NCBI GenBank assembly: GCA_026398835.1
Contig: JAPLSD010000145.1
Location: forward strand, 1 to 5,092
From: Pseudomonas sp.
GTDB taxonomy: Bacteria > Pseudomonadota > Gammaproteobacteria > Pseudomonadales > Pseudomonadaceae
Direction of reading: 5' to 3'
DNA: 5,092 nt
This document shows positions 1 to 5,092 of the stretch, piece by piece. The first letter of the stretch is position 1. The number at the start of each line of letters is the position of its first letter. A program made the position numbers and the translations under genes. A model generated the notes under the pieces. That model had not been told where the DNA came from. It worked only from the letters and a program-made list of their open reading frames with translations, and ran no database searches.

Positions 1-1
1 G

Positions 2-559
2 ATCCACGTGTTGCAGGGCGAACGCGAACTGATCAGCGACTGCCGCTCCCTGGCGCGCTTTGAACTGCGCGGTATTCCGGCGATGGTGGCCGGCGCGGCG
101 AAGATTCGCGTGACCTTCCAGGTCGATGCCGATGGTCTGCTTAGTGTCTCGGCCCGCGAATTGGGTTCGGGCGTTGAGGCCAGTATCCAGGTCAAACCGT
201 CCTACGGCCTGACCGACGGCGAAATTGCCAGGATGCTCAAGGATTCGTTCCAGCACGCCAACGACGACAAGGTCGCCCGTGTGCTACGCGAACAGCAGGT
301 CGATGCCCAGCGCCTGATCGAAGCGGTGCAGGGCGCTCTTGATGTCGACGGCGAGCGCCTGCTCGACGCCGAAGAGCGCATGGTTATCGAATTGCAGATG
401 CAGGAACTGACCGAATTGATGAAAGGCACCGATGGTTACGCCATCGAGCAGCAGACCAAGCGTCTGTCGCAAGTGACTGATGCCTTTGCTGCCCGCCGCC
501 TGGACTCGACGGTAAAAGCCGCTCTGGCGGGGCGCAACCTGAATGAAATCGAGGAATAA
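2..559 (+). CDS. hscA: Fe-S assembly Hsp70-type chaperone HscA, C-terminal 185 residues (5' truncated by window)
   Basis: This is the 3' part of hscA; the frame is open from base 2 to the TAA at 557-559, and the true start lies upstream. HscA is a specialised cytoplasmic Hsp70 that, with the J-protein HscB, helps transfer nascent clusters from the scaffold IscU to acceptor proteins using ATP. What is visible is the substrate-binding part: a beta-sandwich segment over about the first 70 residues ([31 protein letters not shown]), the [10 protein letters not shown] motif at the start of the helical lid, then a charged helical lid to the end (…NEIEE). The ATPase domain, about two thirds of a normal protein of roughly 620 residues, is outside the window. 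The identification also rests on fdx and iscX following directly, as in the isc operon. DnaK is the main alternative, but the short non-DnaK-like tail and the isc neighbours argue against it. Confidence 0.95.
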   Translation: MHVLQGERELISDCRSLARFELRGIPAMVAGAAKIRVTFQVDADGLLSVSARELGSGVEASIQVKPSYGLTDGEIARMLKDSFQHANDDKVARVLREQQVDAQRLIEAVQGALDVDGERLLDAEERMVIELQMQELTELMKGTDGYAIEQQTKRLSQVTDAFAARRLDSTVKAALAGRNLNEIEE

Positions 560-562
560 CTG

Positions 563-904
563 ATGCCGCAGATCATTTTTCTGCCACACGCCGAGCATTG
601 CCCGGACGGTATGGTTGTAGAGGCTGAGACCGGTCAATCCATTCTCGATGTGGCTCATGACAACCATATCGAGATCGAGAGCGCTTGCGGCGGCGTCTGC
701 GCCTGCACCACGTGTCACTGCATCATTCGCGAAGGTTTCGACTCGCTGAATGAGGCTGATGAGCTGGAAGAAGACTATCTTGATCGGGCCTGGGGTCTGG
801 AAGCCCAGTCGCGGCTGACCTGTCAGGCCATCGTCGGAACTGAAGACCTGACCATCGAAATCCCGAAATATTCGCTCAACCATGCAGCCGAAGCGCCGCA
901 CTGA
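563..904 (+). CDS. fdx: ISC-type [2Fe-2S] ferredoxin Fdx
   Basis: The 113-residue product is an adrenodoxin-like [2Fe-2S] ferredoxin of the isc operon. It supplies electrons during cluster assembly in the cytoplasm. The four expected cluster ligands are visible as C42-x5-C48-x2-C51 (motif CGGVCACTTC) and C87 (LTCQA). The extra C46 inside the motif is also present, as in E. coli Fdx. C13 and C53 are additional cysteines. The region around residues 60-75 is strongly acidic (DSLNEADELEEDYLD), the usual docking surface for redox partners. The start is the ATG at 563, preceded by GAGGA at 551-555, which lies inside the last codons of hscA. The gap to hscA is only 3 bases, so the two are cotranscribed and probably translationally coupled. 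Length and ligand spacing are normal for the family. Confidence 0.97.
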   Translation: MPQIIFLPHAEHCPDGMVVEAETGQSILDVAHDNHIEIESACGGVCACTTCHCIIREGFDSLNEADELEEDYLDRAWGLEAQSRLTCQAIVGTEDLTIEIPKYSLNHAAEAPH

Positions 905-918
905 TTCAAGGAATTGTC

Positions 919-1119
919 ATGAGTCTCAAATGGGTTGATGTACTGGAAATCGCGATCCAACTGGCTGAAAGCAAGCCGGATGTAGATCCGCTTTCGATTA
1001 ACTTCGTCGATCTGCACCGCTGGGTTCTGGAATTGCCGGATTTTAGTGACGATCCCAAGCATGGCGGCGAGAAAGTGCTCGAGGCCATTCAGGCTGCCTG
1101 GATCGAAGAAGCAGACTGA
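919..1119 (+). CDS. iscX: Fe-S assembly protein IscX (YfhJ)
   Basis: This is a 66-residue, strongly acidic protein with the features of IscX: N-terminal SLKWVDVLEIA, central F-x-DLHRWV, an acidic PDFSDDP loop, and C-terminal EKVLEAIQAAWIEEAD. IscX is a small winged-helix-like protein that binds the cysteine desulfurase IscS and iron, and modulates the rate of cluster assembly; its exact role is debated. The start ATG at 919 is preceded by AAGGA at 908-912 with ideal spacing. It lies 14 bases after fdx and is the last gene of the isc operon, followed by an intrinsic terminator. Nothing is unusual in length or sequence. Confidence 0.96.
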   Translation: MSLKWVDVLEIAIQLAESKPDVDPLSINFVDLHRWVLELPDFSDDPKHGGEKVLEAIQAAWIEEAD

Positions 1120-1135
1120 ACGCACCCTACGCAGT

Positions 1136-1164
1136 TAGGCAATCCCCCTAAACCCGCGTATAAT
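1136..1164 (+). promoter_or_regulatory. Probable sigma-70 promoter for ndk, with -10 box in the terminator loop
   Basis: The hexamer TATAAT at 1159-1164 is a perfect -10 match. Exactly 17 bp upstream is TAGGCA (1136-1141), which matches TTGACA at 4 of 6 positions. Transcription should begin around 1170-1172, giving an ndk leader of about 40 nt with GGAG (1201-1204) ahead of the ATG at 1212. A start there falls inside the 3' arm of the terminator stem, so ndk mRNA made from it would not carry the complete hairpin. The gap between iscX and ndk (92 bases) is the only spacer in the window large enough for a promoter. The promoter is inferred from sequence match alone. Confidence 0.6.
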
Positions 1165-1181
1165 TCGCGGGTTTAATTTTT
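1149..1181 (+). terminator. Rho-independent terminator after iscX (end of isc operon)
   Basis: A perfect 10-bp stem is formed by 1149-1158 (TAAACCCGCG) and 1166-1175 (CGCGGGTTTA), with a 7-nt loop TATAATT at 1159-1165. The sequence ATTTTT (1176-1181) follows as the U-tract. It lies 29 bases after the iscX stop. No U-tract follows on the opposite strand, so it acts in the isc direction only. The loop doubles as the -10 box of a probable ndk promoter, so the element probably has two functions. Assigned by eye; no folding energy was computed. Confidence 0.8.
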
Positions 1182-1211
1182 CGTATTAATCACCGTTTCT
1201 GGAGTTACACC

Positions 1212-1643
1212 ATGGCTGTTCAACGTACTTTCTCCATCATCAAGCCTGACGCCGTTGCTAAAAACGTTATCGGCGAGATCGTCACTCGTTTCGAAAAAGC
1301 TGGCCTGCAGGTCGTAGCTTCGAAAATGAAGCAACTGTCCAAGGCTGAAGCTGAAGGCTTCTACGCTGAGCACAGCGCTCGTGGTTTCTTCGGCGACCTG
1401 GTTGCTTTCATGATCTCCGGTCCAGTTGTTGTTCAGGTTCTGGAAGGCGAAAACGCCATCGCTCTGAACCGCGAGCTGATGGGCGCTACCAACCCTAAAG
1501 AAGCTGCTGCCGGCACCATCCGTGCTGACTTCGCTGACTCCATCGACGCCAACGCTGTACACGGTTCCGATTCGGAAGCTGCCGCTGCACGTGAAATCGC
1601 TTACTTTTTCGCCGCTACTGAAGTAACCGCTCGTAAGGCCTAA
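1212..1643 (+). CDS. ndk: Nucleoside diphosphate kinase
   Basis: The enzyme moves the gamma phosphate of ATP to other (deoxy)nucleoside diphosphates through a phosphohistidine, balancing NTP and dNTP pools in the cytoplasm. The 143-residue length is standard. The active-site signature NAVHGSDS spans residues 114-121 with the phosphorylated H117. Other family blocks are [11 protein letters not shown] (residues 5-15, with the binding Lys) and the [13 protein letters not shown] segment (92-104). The start is supported by GGAG at 1201-1204, 7 bases before ATG. The codons differ from those of neighbouring genes: Ala is often GCT and Leu mostly CTG, with CGT for Arg, typical of a highly expressed gene. 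It probably has its own promoter overlapping the isc terminator, and transcription may continue into rlmN, 23 bases downstream. Confidence 0.98.
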   Translation: MAVQRTFSIIKPDAVAKNVIGEIVTRFEKAGLQVVASKMKQLSKAEAEGFYAEHSARGFFGDLVAFMISGPVVVQVLEGENAIALNRELMGATNPKEAAAGTIRADFADSIDANAVHGSDSEAAAAREIAYFFAATEVTARKA

Positions 1644-1666
1644 GGCCACCGAGTGAGGATGAATCC

Positions 1667-2815
1667 ATGACTACATCGACTGGCAAAACAAACCTGTTGG
1701 GTCTTACTCAGCTGGAAATGGAAAAATTCTTCGACTCAATCGGGGAGAAGCGTTTCCGTGCCGGTCAGGTAATGAAGTGGATTCACCACCTTGGCGTCGA
1801 TGATTTCGACGCCATGACGAACGTCAGCAAGGCCTTGCGCGAAAAGCTCAAGGTCGTTGCTGAAATTCGTGGTCCGGAAGTGGTCAGCGAGGACATCTCC
1901 ACCGACGGAACCCGTAAATGGGTGGTGCGCGTGGAATCCGGTAGCTGCGTCGAGACCGTTTACATTCCCCAGGGCAAACGCGGCACTTTGTGCGTTTCGT
2001 CCCAGGCAGGCTGTGCCCTGGATTGCAGTTTCTGCTCCACCGGCAAGCAAGGTTTCAATAGCAACCTCACCGCCGCCGAAGTCATCGGCCAGGTGTGGAT
2101 TGCCAATAAATCGTTTGGCAGCATCCCGGCAACCGCCGACCGTGCCATCACCAACGTGGTGATGATGGGCATGGGTGAGCCGCTGCTGAACTTCGACAAC
2201 GTCGTCGCCGCCATGCATCTGATGATGGATGATCTGGGCTATGGCATTTCCAAGCGCCGGGTGACTCTGTCCACCTCTGGCGTGGTGCCGATGATCGATG
2301 AGCTGTCCAAGCACATCGACGTCTCCCTGGCGTTGTCCCTGCACGCACCGAACGACGCATTGCGTAACCAATTGGTGCCGATAAACAAGAAATATCCGCT
2401 TAAGATGCTCCTCGAGTCGTGCCAGCGCTACATGTCGTCTTTGGGCGAAAAGCGCGTGTTGACCATCGAGTACACCTTGCTCAAAGACATCAATGACAAG
2501 GTCGAGCACGCTGTGGAAATGATTGAATTGCTCAAGGACATTCCTTGCAAGATCAACCTGATCCCGTTCAACCCGTTCCCCCATTCCGGTTACGAGCGCC
2601 CTAGCAACAACGCGATTCGCCGTTTCCAGGATCAACTGCACCATGCAGGCTTCAATGTCACCGTACGAACCACCCGCGGTGAAGATATCGATGCGGCGTG
2701 TGGTCAATTAGTAGGACAGGTGCTGGATCGCACCCGTCGCAGCGAACGTTATATCGCCGTGCGCGAGTTGAGCGCCGAGTCCGATGTACCGCAAAACGCT
2801 GTGAATCGTACCTAA
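1667..2815 (+). CDS. rlmN: Dual-specificity rRNA/tRNA adenine-C2 methyltransferase RlmN (radical SAM)
   Basis: This 382-residue protein is a radical-SAM enzyme that methylates C2 of A2503 in 23S rRNA and of A37 in some tRNAs, supporting translational fidelity. The [4Fe-4S] motif C-x3-C-x2-C is at C116, C120 and C123 ([12 protein letters not shown]). C109 and C345 match the resolving cysteine and the methyl-carrying cysteine of the family's ping-pong mechanism (E. coli C118 and C355). The [12 protein letters not shown] block (168-179) is the SAM-binding GEP motif; [10 protein letters not shown] (201-210), LSLHAPND (223-230) and NLIPFNP (297-303) are other conserved blocks. The N-terminal ~90 residues are the RNA-binding accessory domain. 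The start ATG at 1667 has GAGG at 1655-1658. Length is normal and all catalytic residues are present. It follows ndk by 23 bases and precedes pilF by 12. Confidence 0.97.
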   Translation: MTTSTGKTNLLGLTQLEMEKFFDSIGEKRFRAGQVMKWIHHLGVDDFDAMTNVSKALREKLKVVAEIRGPEVVSEDISTDGTRKWVVRVESGSCVETVYIPQGKRGTLCVSSQAGCALDCSFCSTGKQGFNSNLTAAEVIGQVWIANKSFGSIPATADRAITNVVMMGMGEPLLNFDNVVAAMHLMMDDLGYGISKRRVTLSTSGVVPMIDELSKHIDVSLALSLHAPNDALRNQLVPINKKYPLKMLLESCQRYMSSLGEKRVLTIEYTLLKDINDKVEHAVEMIELLKDIPCKINLIPFNPFPHSGYERPSNNAIRRFQDQLHHAGFNVTVRTTRGEDIDAACGQLVGQVLDRTRRSERYIAVRELSAESDVPQNAVNRT

Positions 2816-2827
2816 GAGAGGATCTCT

Positions 2828-3509
2828 ATGTCCCTGCGCGTTGCGCTGCTTTTGCTTTTCGCCAGCCTGTCGGCTGGTTGTGTTTTATCGGGTGATTTCA
2901 ACCCAATGAAAACGAGCAAGGGGCGGGACGAGGCACGTGTGGCCTATGTGCAGCTGGGGCTGGGCTATCTGCAGCAGGGCATGACAGAAAGGGCGAAAGT
3001 CCCACTGAAGAAAGCCCTCGATCTGGATGACTCGGATCCCGATGCCCTCGCGCCCCGGTGATGCGCGTATCCTGAATAATTACGGCAGTTTTCTCTTTGA
3101 AGAAAAACGCTACAAAGAGGCTTACCAGCGCTTTGAACAGGCCGCTGCCGATACGCTATATCCTGAACGCTCGCGGGTGTTCGAGAACCTGGGCATGACC
3201 GCTTCGATGCTCGGTCAGCGTGATTTGGCCCAGCAGCAGCTGGAAAAAGCCCTGCGATTGAACCGGCAACAACCCCGCGCATTGCTGGAAATGGCTGAGT
3301 TGTCCTTCGAAGACAGGCATTATGTGCCCGCACGTGACTATTACGATCGTTTTAGCCTGCTGTCCGAGCAAAATGCACGTAGTCTATTGCTCGGTGTTCG
3401 GCTGGCCAAAGTGTTCGAAGATCGCGACAAGGCCGCAAGTTTTGGCCTGCAATTAAAACGACTCTATCCCGGTACGCCGGAATATCAGCAATACCTGTCG
3501 GAGCAATGA
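2828..3509 (+). pseudogene. pilF: Type IV pilus pilotin lipoprotein PilF (PilW), broken by an internal frameshifting deletion
   Basis: Intact PilF is an outer-membrane TPR lipoprotein that brings the secretin PilQ to the outer membrane and lets it multimerise, so it is needed for type IV pili and twitching. The first part starts at ATG 2828 (AGAGG just upstream) and shows a lipoprotein signal peptide, hydrophobic residues 3-16, with the cleavage-site cysteine at C18 (SAGC). It then has the first TPR (AYVQLGLGYLQQGMTERAKVPLKKAL). After codon 75 the frame ends as …DALAPR and stops at 3059-3061. The remainder continues in another frame from about 3048 (SRPGDARILNNYGSFLFEEKRY…) through several TPRs to the normal end …PGTPEYQQYLSEQ, stop 3507-3509. 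Both halves are well conserved, so the break looks recent or is a sequence error. About 26 residues of the second TPR are missing. Its stop overlaps the rodZ start. Confidence 0.9.
3047..3052 (+). other. Inferred deletion junction inside pilF
   Basis: At CTCGCG the reading frame of the N-terminal half (Leu74-Ala75 = CTC GCG) meets that of the C-terminal half (Ser-Arg = TCG CGC). Leu74 is residue +10 after the first KAL of the TPR ladder. The Ser is about residue +36 if the usual 34-residue repeat is restored. That places about 77 bp between the two, a number that leaves exactly this frame change. The ambiguity of the joint (CTCGC readable as either side) suggests a short direct repeat at the deletion ends. 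The size is an inference from TPR periodicity, not from a reference sequence. Confidence 0.65.
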
Positions 3510-4510
3510 TGAAAGCGGCGCATCCTGAAGTTGTAGCAGCGACTCGCGTAAACCCTGGTGATACCTTGCGTCAGGCCCGCGAAAGCAATGGTTGGTCGCT
3601 GGCGGAAGTGGCTCTGAAGCTCAACCTCACTGTAGGTTCACTGGGCAACCTGGAAACTGGCGCTTTCGACAAGCTGCCAGGGCACACCTTTGCCCGTGGC
3701 TATATTCGTGCCTATGCCAAATTGCTCGGCATGGACCAGACCGTCCTGGTCCAGCAATTCGACCAATACTCCGGTACCGACTCCCAAGGCAGCAGCGTCC
3801 ATAGCCTGGGCCGTATCGAAGAACCTGTACGGGTTTCCCACACCATTTTGCGTATCGTCAGCCTGCTGTTGCTGATTGCGGTGATCGGCGGTGGCTTTAT
3901 CTGGTGGCAGGATCAGACGTCCTTGCGCACCAAGGACCTGGTTGGAATCAATCCGGAGCACGTCGAAGTCGAAGGTGCCGATGGCACCACACAGATTCAC
4001 CCGCTCGACGAGCCGGAAGATCAGGCAGTCGTTGAAGGTCAAACCGAAGAGGGGACCACTCTGGCACTGCCTAATGGCCAGCCACCGGCTGAAGTCCAGG
4101 CCAATGTGGTTGTACCGGCTCCGGCTGCTCCAGCTGTTGCGCCAATCGCGCCTGCTGCCGTAACTCACACTGCTGCGGCCCCGGTTGTAGCAACACCAGC
4201 GCCTGTGACTGCACCGGTAGCACCTGCTCCATCTGCCGCACCTGCTGCTGCGACGGCGTCAGTCGCGGGTGCCGGTCGGGTTCGGCTGCAATTTGTCGCC
4301 AATTGCTGGGCTCAAGTGACCGATGGCAACGGCAAAGTGCTGTTGAGCGGTCTCAAGCGCAAAGGCGAGACCGTCGAAGTCAGCGGTAAGCCACCGTTTG
4401 CCGTGCGTCTGGGCTATGCCCGTGGCGCGCAGGTCAGCTACAACGGTCAGGCGGTCGATATCGCTCCGTTCACCAGTGGCGAGACCGCTCGCCTGAAGTT
4501 AGGTCAATAA
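3506..4510 (+). CDS. rodZ: RodZ-type cytoskeletal membrane protein (HTH, one TM segment, DUF4115)
   Basis: RodZ links MreB filaments to the elongation machinery of the inner membrane and helps keep the rod shape. The 334-residue product has an N-terminal cytoplasmic helix-turn-helix of the RodZ type (about 16-88; TLRQARESNGWSLAEVALKLNLTVGSLGNLE, then FARGYIRAYAKLLGMD). A juxtamembrane stretch leads to one TM helix (about 112-134, ILRIVSLLLLIAVIGGGFIWW), followed by an acidic periplasmic linker, a low-complexity Ala/Pro/Val tract (about 203-256) and a C-terminal DUF4115 beta domain (about 257-334, LQFVANCWAQVTDGNGKVLLSG). Start choice: ATG 3506 or ATG 3509 (MKAAHP…), which are tandem; I favour the second for protein similarity but give the first as the outer limit. 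Both overlap the pilF stop (ATGATGA), pointing to translational coupling. The HTH in this family contacts MreB rather than acting mainly as a transcription factor. Confidence 0.92.
   Translation: MMKAAHPEVVAATRVNPGDTLRQARESNGWSLAEVALKLNLTVGSLGNLETGAFDKLPGHTFARGYIRAYAKLLGMDQTVLVQQFDQYSGTDSQGSSVHSLGRIEEPVRVSHTILRIVSLLLLIAVIGGGFIWWQDQTSLRTKDLVGINPEHVEVEGADGTTQIHPLDEPEDQAVVEGQTEEGTTLALPNGQPPAEVQANVVVPAPAAPAVAPIAPAAVTHTAAAPVVATPAPVTAPVAPAPSAAPAAATASVAGAGRVRLQFVANCWAQVTDGNGKVLLSGLKRKGETVEVSGKPPFAVRLGYARGAQVSYNGQAVDIAPFTSGETARLKLGQ
4112..4273 (+). repeat. Ala/Pro/Val low-complexity tract encoding the RodZ periplasmic linker
   Basis: About 54 codons are almost entirely GCN (Ala), CCN (Pro), GTN (Val) and ACN (Thr), encoding runs such as APAAPAVAPIAPAA and APVTAPVAPAPSAAPAAA. 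The codons are mixed in the third position, so this is a protein-level low-complexity linker and not an exact DNA tandem repeat. Such tracts often vary in length between related strains. It separates the TM-proximal acidic segment from the C-terminal DUF4115 domain and probably spans the periplasm toward the wall. Confidence 0.75.
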
Positions 4511-4513
4511 GTC

Positions 4514-5092
4514 ATGCACGGCGAATCTCCAATCAAACGTCGCGAGTCCCGCAAGATCTGGGTTGGCTCCGTACCCGTGGGCGGCGATGCGCCCATTGCG
4601 GTGCAGAGCATGACCAACAGTGACACCAATGATGTTGCTGCGACCGTAGCCCAAATCAACCGCCTGGAAGCTGCTGGCGTCGATATCGTGCGCATCTCTG
4701 TGCCAGATATGGACGCTGCTGAAGCCTTCGGCCGGATCAAGCAACTGGTCAAAGTACCTTTGGTCGCGGACATTCATTTCGACTACAAGATCGCCCTGCG
4801 CGTAGCCGAACTGGGTGTTGACTGTCTGCGGATCAATCCGGGCAACATCGGTCGTGAAGACCGTGTGCGTGCTGTGGTTGATGCTGCCCGTGATCGCGGG
4901 ATCCCGATCCGTATCGGCGTCAACGCCGGTTCTCTGGAAAAAGACCTGCAAAAGAAATACGGTGAGCCGACCCCAGCCGCGCGGGTCGAGTCCGCATTGC
5001 GCCATGTCGAGCACCTTGAACGTCTGAACTTCAAGGACTTCAAGGTCAGCGTAAAAGCCTCTGACGTGTTCATGGCTGTTGAAGCCTATCGC
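4514..5092 (+). CDS. ispG: 4-hydroxy-3-methylbut-2-enyl diphosphate synthase IspG (GcpE), N-terminal 193 residues, cut by window end
   Basis: IspG converts methylerythritol 2,4-cyclodiphosphate to HMBPP, the penultimate step of the MEP isoprenoid pathway, using a [4Fe-4S] cluster and external electrons. The visible part is the N-terminal TIM barrel: [17 protein letters not shown], the family signature [14 protein letters not shown] (residues 31-44), [31 protein letters not shown] and [14 protein letters not shown]. The frame is open to the last base. The cluster-binding cysteines lie in the C-terminal domain, outside the window (normal length about 370). ATG 4514 is 3 bases after the rodZ stop. 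The Shine-Dalgarno is weak (AGG at 4501-4503, 10 bases away), so translation probably depends on coupling to rodZ. The gene should be essential. Confidence 0.96.
   Translation, partial: MHGESPIKRRESRKIWVGSVPVGGDAPIAVQSMTNSDTNDVAATVAQINRLEAAGVDIVRISVPDMDAAEAFGRIKQLVKVPLVADIHFDYKIALRVAELGVDCLRINPGNIGREDRVRAVVDAARDRGIPIRIGVNAGSLEKDLQKKYGEPTPAARVESALRHVEHLERLNFKDFKVSVKASDVFMAVEAYR

Noticed and set aside
284..901. A 205-codon minus-strand frame over hscA/fdx
   Set aside because: It is antisense to two convincing isc genes, spans their boundary and resembles no family; a mirror of codon bias.
1173..1649. A 158-codon minus-strand frame over ndk
   Set aside because: It covers ndk almost exactly, so it reflects ndk codon use; no start signal or conserved motif was seen.
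1659..1670. Three-codon upstream reading frame ATG-AAT-CCA-TGA overlapping the rlmN start
   Set aside because: Its stop overlaps the rlmN ATG, but the GAGG fits the rlmN start much better; nothing supports a regulatory leader peptide.
1736..2707. A 323-codon open frame on the minus strand across rlmN
   Set aside because: It is fully antisense to a complete, well-conserved rlmN; its His/Val/Ala/Gly-rich translation has no recognisable domain. Long antisense frames are expected in GC-rich codon-biased genes.
2817..2827. Small inverted repeat AGAG-GAT-CTCT covering the pilF ribosome site
   Set aside because: A 4-bp stem with a 3-nt loop is too weak and too likely by chance to be called a regulator.
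3027..3509. A separate 160-residue TPR protein starting at ATG 3027
   Set aside because: The first residues up to about 3047 are an out-of-frame reading of the N-terminal pilF half, there is no ribosome site, and the rest matches the PilF C-terminal part. It is a broken gene rather than a second gene.
3638..4168. A 176-codon minus-strand frame inside rodZ
   Set aside because: It is antisense to rodZ with no domain or ribosome-binding signal.
4499..5014. A 171-codon minus-strand frame over ispG
   Set aside because: It is antisense to the highly conserved ispG barrel; the plus-strand frame is open to the window edge and matches the family.

Overview
This is chromosomal DNA from a Pseudomonas, most likely of the P. 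fluorescens group. The evidence is the protein sequences themselves and the gene order hscA-fdx-iscX / ndk-rlmN-pilF-rodZ-ispG, which is the conserved pseudomonad arrangement (PA3803 to PA3810 region in P. aeruginosa, from memory). All genes lie on the + strand and are tightly packed. I see no mobile elements, tRNA or rRNA genes, CRISPR arrays or foreign-looking islands.

Region by region: bases 1-1119 are the 3' end of the isc iron-sulfur assembly operon, with the C-terminal part of the chaperone HscA, the complete [2Fe-2S] ferredoxin Fdx and the complete small acidic protein IscX. Bases 1120-1211 form the only real regulatory gap. It holds an intrinsic terminator whose 7-nt loop is a perfect -10 hexamer, so the isc terminator and the likely ndk promoter occupy the same DNA. 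From 1212 onward come ndk (nucleoside diphosphate kinase), rlmN (radical-SAM 23S rRNA/tRNA methyltransferase), a broken pilF (type IV pilus pilotin lipoprotein), rodZ (cytoskeletal membrane HTH protein) and the first half of ispG (isoprenoid MEP pathway), which runs off the right edge.

Functional links: two of the downstream products, RlmN and IspG, are [4Fe-4S] enzymes sitting next to the machinery that makes such clusters. RodZ and IspG both serve the cell envelope (shape, and precursors of undecaprenyl phosphate), and PilF belongs to the pilus.

The one clear abnormality is pilF. Its reading frame is intact as far as codon 74-75, hits a stop at 3059-3061, and resumes in another frame to the normal C-terminus. 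TPR spacing implies a deletion of about 77 bp with a short microhomology at the joint. Restoring 77 bp gives 759 bp, i.e. 252 residues plus a stop, which is the length I recall for P. aeruginosa PilF. Either the strain lacks functional PilF or the sequence carries an error there. I found no convincing undescribed system; apart from pilF and the promoter-in-terminator arrangement, this is ordinary core genome.
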